DNA of 64,000 bases from assembly GCA_017645275.1 (NCBI GenBank), contig JAGCPH010000046.1, forward strand, positions 39,766 through 103,765, given 5' to 3'. The notes under the pieces are model-generated. The model ran no database searches. It had not been told where the DNA came from and was given only the letters and a program-made list of their open reading frames with translations. The DNA is from Bacteroidales bacterium (GTDB taxonomy: Bacteria > Bacteroidota > Bacteroidia > Bacteroidales > F082). Position numbers and translations under genes: made by a program. Positions within the stretch are counted from its first letter, which is position 1; each line of letters starts with the position of its first letter. Shown piece after piece: positions 1 through 8,577 of this stretch.

Positions 1-125
1 TCTCATCGTTCGGCGGAACCAAGATAGTGGGATTCCTAGTGCCGTTTACCTTGCTCGTTGCATTGATTACCAATATCTTAGTGCTTCCAGCCTTAGTTTT
101 GACATTTTATAGAAAAAAGATATGA
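1..125 (+). CDS. C-terminal end of a membrane transporter (probably RND/MMPL type), partial
   Basis: Only the last 40 codons are in the window, read in the frame starting at base 3 and ending in TGA at 123-125. They encode a glycine-containing turn, one strongly hydrophobic segment (VPFTLLVALITNILVLPALV) and a short basic tail (FYRKKI), the usual end of a polytopic inner-membrane protein. The LPALV plus basic tail pattern resembles MMPL/RND exporters, but this is inference from a short fragment. The stop codon overlaps the start of the next gene by 4 bases (ATGA), so the two are probably translationally coupled. Confidence 0.6.
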   Translation, partial: SSFGGTKIVGFLVPFTLLVALITNILVLPALVLTFYRKKI

Positions 126-1096
126 CATCGGTTGAAAAAATTCAGGAAAAGATAACTCAATTTATTGAGAATCAAGATTTTATGGGGACTCCTAGCGAGT
201 TGTACGCTCCAATAGACTACACCATGCATCAGAAAGGCAAACGTATGCGTCCGACCTTGGCGTTGCTGTCGTGCGAGATGTTTGGCGGCGATATCGACGA
301 ATGCCTCAAACCGGCTGTGGCTGCTGAGATCTTCCATAACTTCACCCTGATTCACGACGACATCATGGACGAGGCTCCGCTGCGTCGTGGCTTGGAGACC
401 GTTTATCACAAATGGAACTCCAACATCGCACTGCTCTCGGGCGACACCATGCTCATCAAGGCGTTCATTTATGCGTTGGGCACCAATAAGGCCTATTCGC
501 AGGCTATCTTAGCTGAGCTATGCAAGGTGGCTCTGGAGGTGTGCGAAGGACAACAGTACGACCTCAATTTCGAGACCCGCGACGATGTTACATTAGATGA
601 ATACATCGAGATGATTCGCCTGAAAACAGCCGTTTTGCTGGGCTCTGTACTGAAAATAGGCGCTATAGTGGCAGGTGCCGGCGAGGCCGATATGAAGGCC
701 GTTTACGACTTCGGCATTGACCTCGGCATAGCGTTCCAGTTACAAGACGATTTGTTTGATTGCTACGGCGACGTCAAGATCTTCGGTAAGATGCCAGGCG
801 GCGATATAGCCGACAACAAGAAGACATATCTCTATCTGAAAGCCCTTGAACTCGCTTCCGCAGAAGATAAAAAACGTCTCGAAAGCTATTTCTCAATGCC
901 AAAGGGCCGTGACGACCAGAAAATGCAGGCTGTTTTGGACATCTTTGCGAAGTATCACGTAAATGAAATAGTCACCGACGTGATGACGCAATATTACGAA
1001 AATTCATTAAAACATCTTGATAAGATAGATGTTCCGGAAGATAAGAAGGTGATGCTGAGAAACTACGCTGATTATCTTTATAATAGGATAAAATAA
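122..1096 (+). CDS. Polyprenyl (isoprenyl) diphosphate synthase
   Basis: 324-residue trans-prenyltransferase that condenses isopentenyl diphosphate with allylic diphosphates for quinone or carrier-lipid side chains. The substrate-binding KGKRMRP is at residues 38-44, the first Asp-rich motif DDIMD at 79-83 and the second DDLFD at 209-213. The first motif has no two-residue insertion, unlike proteobacterial farnesyl diphosphate synthases. A Phe lies five residues before it, where a bulky residue tends to limit chain length; whether the product is C15, C20 or longer cannot be told from sequence. The ATGA overlap with the upstream transporter gene suggests an operon. Confidence 0.93.
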   Translation: MTSVEKIQEKITQFIENQDFMGTPSELYAPIDYTMHQKGKRMRPTLALLSCEMFGGDIDECLKPAVAAEIFHNFTLIHDDIMDEAPLRRGLETVYHKWNSNIALLSGDTMLIKAFIYALGTNKAYSQAILAELCKVALEVCEGQQYDLNFETRDDVTLDEYIEMIRLKTAVLLGSVLKIGAIVAGAGEADMKAVYDFGIDLGIAFQLQDDLFDCYGDVKIFGKMPGGDIADNKKTYLYLKALELASAEDKKRLESYFSMPKGRDDQKMQAVLDIFAKYHVNEIVTDVMTQYYENSLKHLDKIDVPEDKKVMLRNYADYLYNRIK

Positions 1097-1103
1097 CGTT
1101 TGT

Positions 1104-2336
1104 TTACGGCATAAAGAAACAGCTGTCGCCGTAGCTCAGGAAGCGGAAACCGTGGTCGAGGGCGAACTGGTACGCCTCTTTCCATTTGTCACCGATGAGG
1201 GCTGAAACAAGCAGCAACAACGTGCTCTTCGGCTGGTGGAAGTTGGTGATGAGCGCCTTCGTGATCATGATAGGGCAGGAGGGGGCTATCATCAAAGCCG
1301 TGGTGGCATGCAAGGCATCCAAATGATGCATGTCGAGGTATTTTAAAATCGCCTCGAGACTCTTTTTCGCAGAAGGCAACGATGTCCTGTCCTGATACGG
1401 AAACCATTGATTTAAATGGATATTGCGTTCCTCATAACCTTGCTCGAGAAGCATCATTCCAATCCAATATACCGACTCGATTGTACGCATACTTGTAGTG
1501 CCAACGGGTATGATGGTCCTGTCGATATTATCTCTCAGATGCTCAATGGTTTGGCGCTTCACGATGATGGATTCCGAATGCATCTCGTGTTCACCTATGG
1601 TGTCGGTGGCAACTGGTCGGAACGTGCCCGCTCCCACATGTAGTGTCACTTCTTCGATGGTGTGTCCCATCTCTTTTAGCTTGGCTATCAACGGCTTAGT
1701 GAGATGCAACGATGCAGTAGGGGCTGCCACTGAGCCCTCGTATTTAGCGAACACGGTTTGATAACGCTCTCTGTCGCTCGGCTCCGCCTCGCGGTGCAGG
1801 TACGGTGGCAAGGGTATCTCTCCCGCCGCTTCGAGCACGTCAGCAAACGAGATCTCTGCAGGCTCCCACGAGAACCTTACCAATGAATATGCGTCGTTTT
1901 TTTCGATACGTTCGGCATTCAATTGCATGGCTATCCCTCTGATTGTCAGCGACATAGTGAGCGAGCCTTCTTTCCAGCGGCGGGAGTTGCCCACCAGACA
2001 GTGCCACTCAACTGGTGAACTCGCAGAGAATGCCAGCTGGTAGTCACCGTTGCCTGTCACAGGCTCCAGACAAAATATTTCGATGGCGGCTCCGGATTCC
2101 TTCACAAACTGCAGTCGCGCGCGCACCACCTTGGTCTCGTTGAACACCAAAACGGATCTCTCTGGCAGGTATTCGCCGATGCTTCTGAAATGGTCCTCGC
2201 TTATATTATTGTCTTTCAACACCAATAGCTTCGACGCATCTCTTTCCGGCAGCGGATATTTCGCAATCCTCTCATCTGGCAGCGGATAGTCGTACTCCGC
2301 GATATTTATATTTTGAACGTTTGAAATCAATGTCAA
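1104..2336 (-). CDS. queA: S-adenosylmethionine:tRNA ribosyltransferase-isomerase QueA
   Basis: QueA transfers and isomerises the ribosyl part of SAM onto 7-aminomethyl-7-deazaguanine at position 34 of tRNAs, making epoxyqueuosine. The 410-residue product shows the family pattern throughout: N-terminal DYPLPDERIAKYP, the central RYQTVFAKYEGSVAAPTAS block, HVGAGTFRPV, and C-terminal TNFHQPKSTLLLLVSA. It is longer than proteobacterial QueA, which is usual for Bacteroidota. The start appears to be TTG at 2336-2334; no ATG or GTG lies near the conserved N-terminus. That TTG overlaps the stop of the upstream S4-domain gene by 4 bases, supporting coupled translation. It probably shares a transcript with the S4 protein gene. 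Confidence 0.95.
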   Translation of the reverse strand: MTLISNVQNINIAEYDYPLPDERIAKYPLPERDASKLLVLKDNNISEDHFRSIGEYLPERSVLVFNETKVVRARLQFVKESGAAIEIFCLEPVTGNGDYQLAFSASSPVEWHCLVGNSRRWKEGSLTMSLTIRGIAMQLNAERIEKNDAYSLVRFSWEPAEISFADVLEAAGEIPLPPYLHREAEPSDRERYQTVFAKYEGSVAAPTASLHLTKPLIAKLKEMGHTIEEVTLHVGAGTFRPVATDTIGEHEMHSESIIVKRQTIEHLRDNIDRTIIPVGTTSMRTIESVYWIGMMLLEQGYEERNIHLNQWFPYQDRTSLPSAKKSLEAILKYLDMHHLDALHATTALMIAPSCPIMITKALITNFHQPKSTLLLLVSALIGDKWKEAYQFALDHGFRFLSYGDSCFFMP

Positions 2337-2710
2337 TCTTCTCCTTTTAATTTATCAAGAATTCGGCGGTCTTTCTTCGTTGGACGGCCTGCACCACGGT
2401 CTCTGTATTCAGCTTTATATGCATGCATGAACTCGATGCGCTCGTATTCCTCCGTCGGTGTGCGGTCGATGTAGATGTTCGGCACGTCTTTTGGTGACAC
2501 ACGGCTCTTCGGGATGCTCAGCACCTCCACGACCTTGTGCAACTGACCGAGCTGCACGGCAATCACCTCGCCGACCTTAACATCGTGCGAGGGCTTCATC
2601 GACACCTCGTTGACCTTAACCTTGCCGCCCTTGCAGGCATCAGCAGCCAGCGTCCGGGTCTTGAAAAGCCTCGCGCACCAAAGCCATTTGTCGATTCTAA
2701 GTTCATCCAT
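2333..2710 (-). CDS. S4-domain RNA-binding protein, Hsp15-like
   Basis: 125-residue protein whose first 60 residues form an S4 RNA-binding domain (DELRIDKWLWCARLFKTR, then a KGGKVKVNE turn). It is followed by a basic tail with RGAGRPTKKDRR. Hsp15 binds stalled 50S subunits carrying nascent chains with tRNA and helps recycle them. That role is known for the E. coli protein and inferred here. It is transcribed just upstream of queA, overlapping it by 4 bases. The ATG at 2710 is the only good start. Confidence 0.85.
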   Translation of the reverse strand: MDELRIDKWLWCARLFKTRTLAADACKGGKVKVNEVSMKPSHDVKVGEVIAVQLGQLHKVVEVLSIPKSRVSPKDVPNIYIDRTPTEEYERIEFMHAYKAEYRDRGAGRPTKKDRRILDKLKGED

Positions 2711-2726
2711 ATTATTCAGTTTTCGT

Positions 2727-2856
2727 CATTTCGAGCGGAACGTAACGAAGTGGAGTGTAGTCGAGAAATCTTTTGTATTCGTTAACAATCGAATGATTTC
2801 GTTAAACAAGGATTTCTCCATTACGTTTCATTTCATTTCACTTCAGTCGAAATGAC
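2727..2856. repeat. Pair of inverted dispersed repeats (GTCATTTCGA...GAGAAATC type)
   Basis: Between der and the Hsp15-like gene lie two roughly 45-base units in opposite orientation. One is at about 2727-2773 (GTCATTTCGAGCGG to GTCGAGAAATC). The other is at about 2813-2856 (GATTTCTCC to GTCGAAATGAC). Together they could fold into one long stem. Single copies of the same unit occur at about 7949-7985 and 40529-40563, so this is a dispersed intergenic repeat, not a one-off hairpin. No protein is encoded; function unknown. Confidence 0.75.
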
Positions 2857-2863
2857 AAATTGG

Positions 2864-4171
2864 CTATTTCTCTCTGAAAAACAATTGTATCGGCACACCA
2901 TGGAAGTCCCAGATGCTCCTGATTTTGTTCTCCAAGAATCGCACGTAGTTGTCCTTCACATCCTTCGGCAGGTTGCAGAAGAAAATGAACTGCGGAGTAG
3001 GACTCTTCAACTGTGTTATGTATTTGATTTTCAGATATCTACCACGTGATGCAATCTGTGGAGGCTGACTGTTGATGATCTCCAGCATGGTGTCGTTCAA
3101 CTCGCGTACCGGCACCTTTCTCTCACGGTTTTCATATACCTTATGTGCCATTTCGAGCACCTTGAAAGTCCTCTGTCTGTTGATTGCCGAGGTGAAGATA
3201 ATCGGATAGTCCACAAAAGGAGCTGTCCTCTCGCGAATCAAGTTTTCGAAGGCGAGGTGTGTGTTGCTGTCTTTTTCCACTAGATCCCATTTGTTTACCA
3301 CCAAAACAAGGCCTTTCTTGTTGCGCTCGATGAGTCTCAAGATGTTCATATCTTGCGAGTCAAAGCCTTCAGTGGCGTCGATAATCAAGATTGCCACGTC
3401 ACATTCCTCGATGGCTCTTATGGAACGCATCACCGAGTAAAACTCGATGTTTTCATACACCTTGCTCTTCTTGCGCAATCCTGCGGTATCCACCAGCATG
3501 AAGTCCATGCCGAAGGCGTTGAAATGCGTGTTGTTGCTGTCTCTCGTCGTTCCAGCAATATCTGTCACGATATTTCTTTCTTGACCCAAAAATGCATTGA
3601 TCATCGATGACTTACCCACATTCGGGCGGCCTACCAATGCGAATTTCGGCAAATCCGAATAATCCTCAGTTGTGTCGCTTGGCAGATATTTCACCACCTC
3701 GTCGAGCAGCTCGCCTGTGCCAGTGCCTGTCATGGCCGAGAACGGGAATATCTCACCCAGTCCGAGGGCGTAGAACTCTGCCGCCTCGCCGAACTTGCTC
3801 GGGATGTCGGTCTTGTTGACTGCCAATATCACTTTTTTCTTGCATTTGCGCAAAATTAAAGCCACGTCTTCATCCAACACATGTACTCCTGCCTGTCCGT
3901 CAACCACGAAGATGATGACGTCGGCCTCGTCGATGGCCAAATCTACTTGTTTTCTAATCTCTTCTTCAAAAATGTCGTCCGAGCCGACCACATAGCCTCC
4001 TGTGTCGATCACTGTGAACGCCTTGCCGTTCCAGTCGCTATGTCCGTAATGGCGGTCGCGTGTCACGCCGCTGCTTTCCTCCACAATGGCCTGGCGCTTC
4101 TGCACCAAACGGTTGAATAACGTCGATTTTCCGACGTTCGGTCTTCCAACTATTGCAACTATATTACTCAT
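2864..4171 (-). CDS. der: Ribosome biogenesis GTPase Der (EngA)
   Basis: Double-domain GTPase needed for late 50S assembly. Two G domains in tandem are visible: Walker A GRPNVGKS at residues 9-16 and again at 181-188, each with DTGG/DTAG and NKxD motifs (NKTD at 119-122, NKWD in the second). A C-terminal KH-like domain follows. The length of 435 residues is typical. It lies 42 bases downstream of era on the same strand, so two GTPases of ribosome assembly are adjacent and probably cotranscribed. Confidence 0.97.
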   Translation of the reverse strand: MSNIVAIVGRPNVGKSTLFNRLVQKRQAIVEESSGVTRDRHYGHSDWNGKAFTVIDTGGYVVGSDDIFEEEIRKQVDLAIDEADVIIFVVDGQAGVHVLDEDVALILRKCKKKVILAVNKTDIPSKFGEAAEFYALGLGEIFPFSAMTGTGTGELLDEVVKYLPSDTTEDYSDLPKFALVGRPNVGKSSMINAFLGQERNIVTDIAGTTRDSNNTHFNAFGMDFMLVDTAGLRKKSKVYENIEFYSVMRSIRAIEECDVAILIIDATEGFDSQDMNILRLIERNKKGLVLVVNKWDLVEKDSNTHLAFENLIRERTAPFVDYPIIFTSAINRQRTFKVLEMAHKVYENRERKVPVRELNDTMLEIINSQPPQIASRGRYLKIKYITQLKSPTPQFIFFCNLPKDVKDNYVRFLENKIRSIWDFHGVPIQLFFREK

Positions 4172-4175
4172 CTCA

Positions 4176-4213
4176 ACTCAATTATCAATTGTCAATTATC
4201 AATTATCAATTCA
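4176..4213. repeat. Short tandem repeat of CAATTATCAATT type
   Basis: The spacer between era and der consists almost wholly of repeats of TCAATTATCAATT/TCAATTGTCAATT. The repeat is AT-rich and partly self-complementary. It looks like one of the low-complexity intergenic arrays seen elsewhere in this window (8003-8060, 12359-12430, 14092-14151). No regulatory role can be assigned from sequence. Confidence 0.6.
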
Positions 4214-5095
4214 TTACGCCTCATACCCGAAATGCTTCAGCTCCTCCTCATTGTCACGCCAATCTTTATCGACTTTCACTCTCAAATCGAGGAAAATCTT
4301 CTTTCCGGTGAACTCCTCGATGTCGGCGCGTGACTGTATTCCGACTTTTTTGATGGCTGAACCGCCTTTACCTATTAATATGGCCTTCTGCGACTCGCGC
4401 GATGCGAAAATCGTCGCCTTGATGTTGATAAGCTTCTGGCTTTCCTCGTATGCATCCACCACAACCTCAACGCTGTAAGGGATTTCCTGCTGGTAATTCA
4501 ACAGTATCTTCTCACGGATGATCTCCGTTACGAAGAAACGCATCGAGCGGTCGGTGAGCTCGTCTTTCGGGAAATATGGCGGACAGACGGGCAGCTTCTC
4601 TATGATGCTCTCGAGCACAAACTGTATGTTGGCCTGATGCATAGCCGAGATAGGGAAGACTGTTGCTGTTGGCAGCGTCTCATGCCAGAATGCCACCGCT
4701 TTCTCCACCTCTTCCTGCGTCGAGAGGTCTATTTTATTTAACAAAACGAACACCGGCACCTCCATTTTCTTGATGCGTTCGATGGTGTCATCGTCGGTTT
4801 TCTTGTCGGTGATGTCGACCACATACAGTATCAGATCGGCGTCGATAAACGCCACGTTGATATACTGATTCATGATTTCGTGCATCTTGTAGGCGGGATT
4901 TTTTATGATTCCAGGGGTGTCGCTGAACACTATCTGGAAGTCGTCGCCGTTCACAATGCCCAAAATACGGTGTCGTGTGGTCTGCGCTTTCGACGTGATG
5001 ATGCTTATTTTTTCGCCCACCAAATCGTTCATAAGCGTTGATTTTCCGACGTTTGGCTTGCCAATTATGTTGACGTAACCTGCTTTATGATCCAT
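4214..5095 (-). CDS. era: GTPase Era
   Basis: Era binds the 3' end of 16S rRNA and promotes 30S maturation. The G domain has Walker A GKPNVGKS at residues 12-19, DTPG in switch II and NKID. The C-terminal KH domain carries the GxxG loop (LIGKGGSAIKKVG), and the length of 293 residues is normal. A longer reading frame begins with a TTG at 5104, but the ATG at 5095 (MDHKAGYVNIIGKPN) matches the family start and is preferred. der follows in the same direction. Confidence 0.96.
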   Translation of the reverse strand: MDHKAGYVNIIGKPNVGKSTLMNDLVGEKISIITSKAQTTRHRILGIVNGDDFQIVFSDTPGIIKNPAYKMHEIMNQYINVAFIDADLILYVVDITDKKTDDDTIERIKKMEVPVFVLLNKIDLSTQEEVEKAVAFWHETLPTATVFPISAMHQANIQFVLESIIEKLPVCPPYFPKDELTDRSMRFFVTEIIREKILLNYQQEIPYSVEVVVDAYEESQKLINIKATIFASRESQKAILIGKGGSAIKKVGIQSRADIEEFTGKKIFLDLRVKVDKDWRDNEEELKHFGYEA

Positions 5096-5132
5096 ATTTT
5101 TCAAATATTTCTAAAATTTTTTCAAAAAACTC

Positions 5133-5163
5133 TTGACACGAGCTAAAAAATGTTGTATTTTTG
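5133..5163 (+). promoter_or_regulatory. Promoter of tRNA-fMet
   Basis: TTG (in TTGACA) at 5133-5135 is followed 20 bases later by TATTTTTG at 5156-5163, matching the Bacteroidota -33/-7 pattern TTG-N20-TAnnTTTG. The tRNA begins 15 bases after the -7 element. Confidence 0.8.
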
Positions 5164-5178
5164 CAGCCCAAATCACGA

Positions 5179-5252
<74 letters not shown>

Positions 5253-5254
5253 CT

Positions 5255-5282
5255 AAAGGAGGTCAAAAGGCCTCCTTTTTTA
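5255..5282 (+). terminator. Intrinsic terminator after tRNA-fMet
   Basis: AAAGGAGG at 5255-5262 pairs with CCTCCTTT at 5271-5278 around an 8-base loop, followed by a T run. It directly follows the tRNA. The stop codon of the convergent Omp28-like gene (5280-5282) lies in the T run. Confidence 0.85.
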
Positions 5283-6134
5283 TTTTATCTTCGTCTCAGC
5301 CGCCATCAACACCTCATCAGTATTATAATCGCTGATAAAAGCCACAATATAGAAGTTCTCGGCATTGTATTCGTCGCTCACCGTGAACTTCATGTTGGTG
5401 ATGATGTTTGTTCCTACTGTTATGTTTTCGCCGTCGCCATTCAGCACTCTGCCCCATGTCTGTCCGTCGGCAGCACCACGGAACACATGACGATGGTTGT
5501 AGTCTTCAATTACGCCATCAGGTGTGGTCTGCTTGCCCACGATGTTGTCTTCCATCATGCAGATGGTAAGACGCACGTTGTTGCTCTCGATGGTCTGCAA
5601 AAACTTCGAGTGAACGCTGATCTGCAACGTCCTGTCGGAATCGAAATAGTTGGTTTTCACGATGAGTCTGACAGGTGCTTCCGCTCCCATGTAGCTGTTG
5701 ACAGCTGTAGTCCATTGTGCTGCTCCGAGCACGCCACCGGTGCGGTTCACCAGGCCGCTCGGATATGCCCCGATGTTGAAATCAGTGTTCCACTCATGTC
5801 CGTCGTCGGTTCTGAAATCCGGGAAACCGCCGGCAGGGTTCTGTAATGGGGTCTTCGGATGCACTCCAAGCACCACCAGATGGCTTCCGTACTGCTCCTG
5901 CAGCTGTTGCGCTATCTCGGCAGCCGCCGGACAGTTATTGCATTTCACGCCAGTGTAGTCTTCAAGAAGAGTTACTCTCTTGCCGTCGAAATTGGCGGTG
6001 TCAGCTGCCGTCAATTCCAACGTGTCGCTCTCTTCATATATGGCTTCGACGATATAAGGCTCTTTCAACTTATCGCACGACATCATTCCGAGAATGACTG
6101 CCGCTGTTGCTAATAATAATGATATTCTTTTCAT
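5280..6134 (-). CDS. Omp28-family lipoprotein with thioredoxin-like CxxC motif
   Basis: 284-residue lipoprotein. The signal peptide ends in a lipobox, with Cys20 in GMMSC. The middle resembles the Omp28 family, first seen in Porphyromonas: a thioredoxin-like region LEDYTGVKCNNCPAA with CxxC, then VLGVHPKTP and a C-terminal beta-rich domain. The usual role is outer-membrane associated and poorly defined. It lies just downstream of the DUF6029 barrel gene, and beyond that a TlpA-like thioredoxin, which hints at a shared envelope redox or assembly task (inference). The ATG at 6134 gives the best signal peptide. Confidence 0.85.
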   Translation of the reverse strand: MKRISLLLATAAVILGMMSCDKLKEPYIVEAIYEESDTLELTAADTANFDGKRVTLLEDYTGVKCNNCPAAAEIAQQLQEQYGSHLVVLGVHPKTPLQNPAGGFPDFRTDDGHEWNTDFNIGAYPSGLVNRTGGVLGAAQWTTAVNSYMGAEAPVRLIVKTNYFDSDRTLQISVHSKFLQTIESNNVRLTICMMEDNIVGKQTTPDGVIEDYNHRHVFRGAADGQTWGRVLNGDGENITVGTNIITNMKFTVSDEYNAENFYIVAFISDYNTDEVLMAAETKIK

Positions 6135-6150
6135 ATTTTTATTTTTTGTT

Positions 6151-6172
6151 GAGACGCACGGCCGTGCGTCTC
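6151..6172. repeat. 22-bp perfect palindrome (GAGACGCACG family)
   Basis: Arms GAGACGCACGG and CCGTGCGTCTC form a perfect 22-bp palindrome between the DUF6029 and Omp28-like genes. The same core with longer arms occurs at 17825-17864. It could act as a terminator or mRNA-stabilising hairpin for the upstream DUF6029 transcript. Confidence 0.85.
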
Positions 6173-6176
6173 TCCT

Positions 6177-7928
6177 TTAGAATGACGTTGTAATTGTTAA
6201 TGAAATACCACTTGATGCCGGCACTGTGCGGCAGACTCCTCCCACGCAGACCAAGCCCTCGCTCTGACGGCCTCCGCTGATGGCGATACGCGTCTGATCC
6301 TTGATGTAGCCAAACGAACCGGTGATGTAATGGTCGCGGTTGTCGGCGATAGGGTTGCCGTAGTTGTACTTGTCGGCCACCGAGATGAACCACTTCGGCG
6401 CGATGGTGTATTCGAGCAGGAACGCAAACCAGTTACCGCGTTTCTTGTAGTAGTCGGCATGGGTCATGTCGATGGTCTCGTTAGGACCGACATTGTCCCA
6501 CATGTGCTGCAACTCCAAGCGGATGCTGTTCTTCCTGTTGATCTTATAAATCACCTCGCCGAATGCGAAATTGGCGTTAACAGCCTCTGCACCTGGATGA
6601 TTCTCAATGGTTTCCATGTCGTAATATAGGTTGATATACATCAAGGTGAGATGCCATTTTGCGTTGATCTTCTTCTCGATCTCGAAATTCAGGTCACGAT
6701 AGAACATACGGTCGCCGATGGCGAAGAAATTCGAGTTATAACCTTTTGTTCCTGGCTGGTTTATCATCTTAACGCCGTCCACCATGATAGAGTCACGCTT
6801 GATGTCGTTTACCTGGCTGTAGTTGAATGCCAGCTTGGTGCCGTATTTTCCGCCGAGTGCCGTGTTCTTCGGGATGGTGTAGTTCACCTGGAACTGTACG
6901 CCCATCTCGCCGAGCGGCTGGGTGGCATATGAGAACATCGAAGGCAGACTGTGCGTATGCGTATAATTCAGTGGTGGAATGAAGTTGATGTCGAGGTCGT
7001 TCTGTGTGGCGAGACGGTTCGACTTGAAACTCATGTTGTCGACGCGTTTCACCTGCAGCACCATGCCCAAGCCTTTCTGTGAATACGACAGCGATGCCAG
7101 CAATTCCTGACCATCACGGTAGATGAAGTTGTTGAAAAACGACGGGTCGTTGATCTTGCGTGCGTATTCAGCCGACAATGCGAAGCGGCCGTAGCCGAGG
7201 TTGAATCGTCCGGCGTACGATGCCACGTTTTGAGGCATGATAAGCTCGTCCTGACCCACTACAAGACTCTGATCTGCTTCATATTTGCTGACGAAGCTTG
7301 CGCCCAAAGTTGCGTGTAACTTGCTGTCGTTCATTGAGCTGATGCTCTGGTTGAGGTCCCACTCGCCATCGACGCCGCGCACGAGGCCTCTCTCTTCAGA
7401 GGCAGGTACATCGTTGCCGTAGCCAGCCCAGTAGAAACGCTGTTTTCCGTACAATCCCTTGATGGTGACGCCATTCCAAGGACGGAACACTGCGCGGATG
7501 CCTCTCAAGGCGTTGTCGAAGCCGAGAGTCCATTCCTCGTAGCTCCTGAATACCAATCCGTTACCGAACTGGTCGTATATGTCGCCCACGGTCACTCCGA
7601 TGGTGCCGTCGTCGTATGTGGCGAAGTAGTTGGCGATGCCCATGCCGTCGACTCTCATGTCGAAGCCCGACATCGGGGTCACCTGGTAAGCCTCGAAGCG
7701 CATACCTGCGGTGAAGTCGCCGAGTTGGTACTGTATCTTGCCGAAGCCGTAGGCGCCGAACTCATTGCCGTTGATGTCCTCCTCGGTGATGCCGATGCCT
7801 TTGTCGGCCCAGTAGTAGTTGCCGTCCATCTGGAAGTTGCCGCTGACCTTCGATTTCTTCAGGAAATCCTGGCCATATACAGCGGTGATACCCAGAAGGA
7901 AAACAATTAATAATGATAATTTTTTCAT
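6177..7928 (-). CDS. DUF6029-family outer-membrane beta-barrel protein
   Basis: 583 residues with an N-terminal signal peptide (MKKLSLLIVFLLGITAVYG, cleavage before Q20). The rest is a long series of alternating amphipathic strands rich in aromatic residues, ending in LTITTSF, a typical barrel C-terminus. The block TVGDIYDQFGNGLVFRSYEE followed by ALRGIRAVFRPW matches the DUF6029 family of Bacteroidales. The molecular role of the family is unknown; an outer-membrane porin-like protein is likely. It is followed by the Omp28-like lipoprotein gene 42 bases downstream on the same strand. Confidence 0.82.
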   Translation of the reverse strand: MKKLSLLIVFLLGITAVYGQDFLKKSKVSGNFQMDGNYYWADKGIGITEEDINGNEFGAYGFGKIQYQLGDFTAGMRFEAYQVTPMSGFDMRVDGMGIANYFATYDDGTIGVTVGDIYDQFGNGLVFRSYEEWTLGFDNALRGIRAVFRPWNGVTIKGLYGKQRFYWAGYGNDVPASEERGLVRGVDGEWDLNQSISSMNDSKLHATLGASFVSKYEADQSLVVGQDELIMPQNVASYAGRFNLGYGRFALSAEYARKINDPSFFNNFIYRDGQELLASLSYSQKGLGMVLQVKRVDNMSFKSNRLATQNDLDINFIPPLNYTHTHSLPSMFSYATQPLGEMGVQFQVNYTIPKNTALGGKYGTKLAFNYSQVNDIKRDSIMVDGVKMINQPGTKGYNSNFFAIGDRMFYRDLNFEIEKKINAKWHLTLMYINLYYDMETIENHPGAEAVNANFAFGEVIYKINRKNSIRLELQHMWDNVGPNETIDMTHADYYKKRGNWFAFLLEYTIAPKWFISVADKYNYGNPIADNRDHYITGSFGYIKDQTRIAISGGRQSEGLVCVGGVCRTVPASSGISLTITTSF

Positions 7929-7948
7929 GTTTGATTCTTTTATTCGTG

Positions 7949-8062
7949 AGATTTCTCCACTCCGCTTCGCTTCGGTCGAAATGACGATAGGAGAAAAACT
8001 TTAAACTCTAAACTCTAAACTCTAAACTTTAAAACTACTCTAAACTCTACACTCTCAACTCT
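7949..8062. repeat. Dispersed GATTTCTCC...GTCGAAATGAC unit plus heptamer array TAAACTC
   Basis: The 137-base spacer between the TlpA-like and DUF6029 genes holds a copy of the dispersed unit also seen at 2727 and 40529 (about 7949-7985). It is followed by an array of the heptamer TAAACTC and variants (about 8003-8060). No gene is visible here. Confidence 0.7.
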
Positions 8063-8065
8063 AAA

Positions 8066-8560
8066 CTATTTAGAAATCTTAATGATTTCCTGATATAAAT
8101 CCTCTTCCCCTCCATCAAGATAACCTGTGTGCTGCCACACAATCTTGCCGTCGCCGTCAAACAGGAAGGTGTGAGGCGGGTTGTTGACGTTCATGGCGCG
8201 TTTCAGCTCGCCGTTAGGGTCGAGAAGTATCTCGAAAGGCCAGCCCTTGCCGTCGACAAACGGTTTGATTTTGGCTGTCGAACGGGCGTCGTCGATTGAA
8301 ACCGAGAAGATCTTCACGCCGGTTTCCTCTACCCAGTCGTCGTAAACGTCTGACAATGCGTTGTGTTCCTTCACGCAAGGACCGCACCAGGTGGCCCAGA
8401 ATGTCATCACAAACGGCTTGCCGTCGTTGTTCAACTCAGCGATGTTAATTGACTCACCATCAAGGTTTTTCAATGTGATATTCGGCAAATCTGATTTGTT
8501 TTGGGCGCTCAGGCCGAAAAACATAAAGCCGAAAAGCAGGAAAGCAAATAGTTTTTTCAT
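8066..8560 (-). CDS. TlpA-like periplasmic thioredoxin-fold protein
   Basis: 164-residue thiol-disulfide protein with a signal peptide (about residues 1-19). The AhpC-TSA/redoxin fold carries the active-site motif TFWATWCGPC, CGPC at 59-62. The cis-proline region (NVNNPPHTFLFD) and the WQHTGYLDGGEEDL end fit TlpA/ResA reductases that reduce disulfides in the periplasm. It lies 17 bases downstream of manA on the same strand and upstream of the DUF6029/Omp28 pair, so cotranscription with manA is likely. Confidence 0.9.
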   Translation of the reverse strand: MKKLFAFLLFGFMFFGLSAQNKSDLPNITLKNLDGESINIAELNNDGKPFVMTFWATWCGPCVKEHNALSDVYDDWVEETGVKIFSVSIDDARSTAKIKPFVDGKGWPFEILLDPNGELKRAMNVNNPPHTFLFDGDGKIVWQHTGYLDGGEEDLYQEIIKISK

Positions 8561-8577
8561 GATATGAATTTTAAATG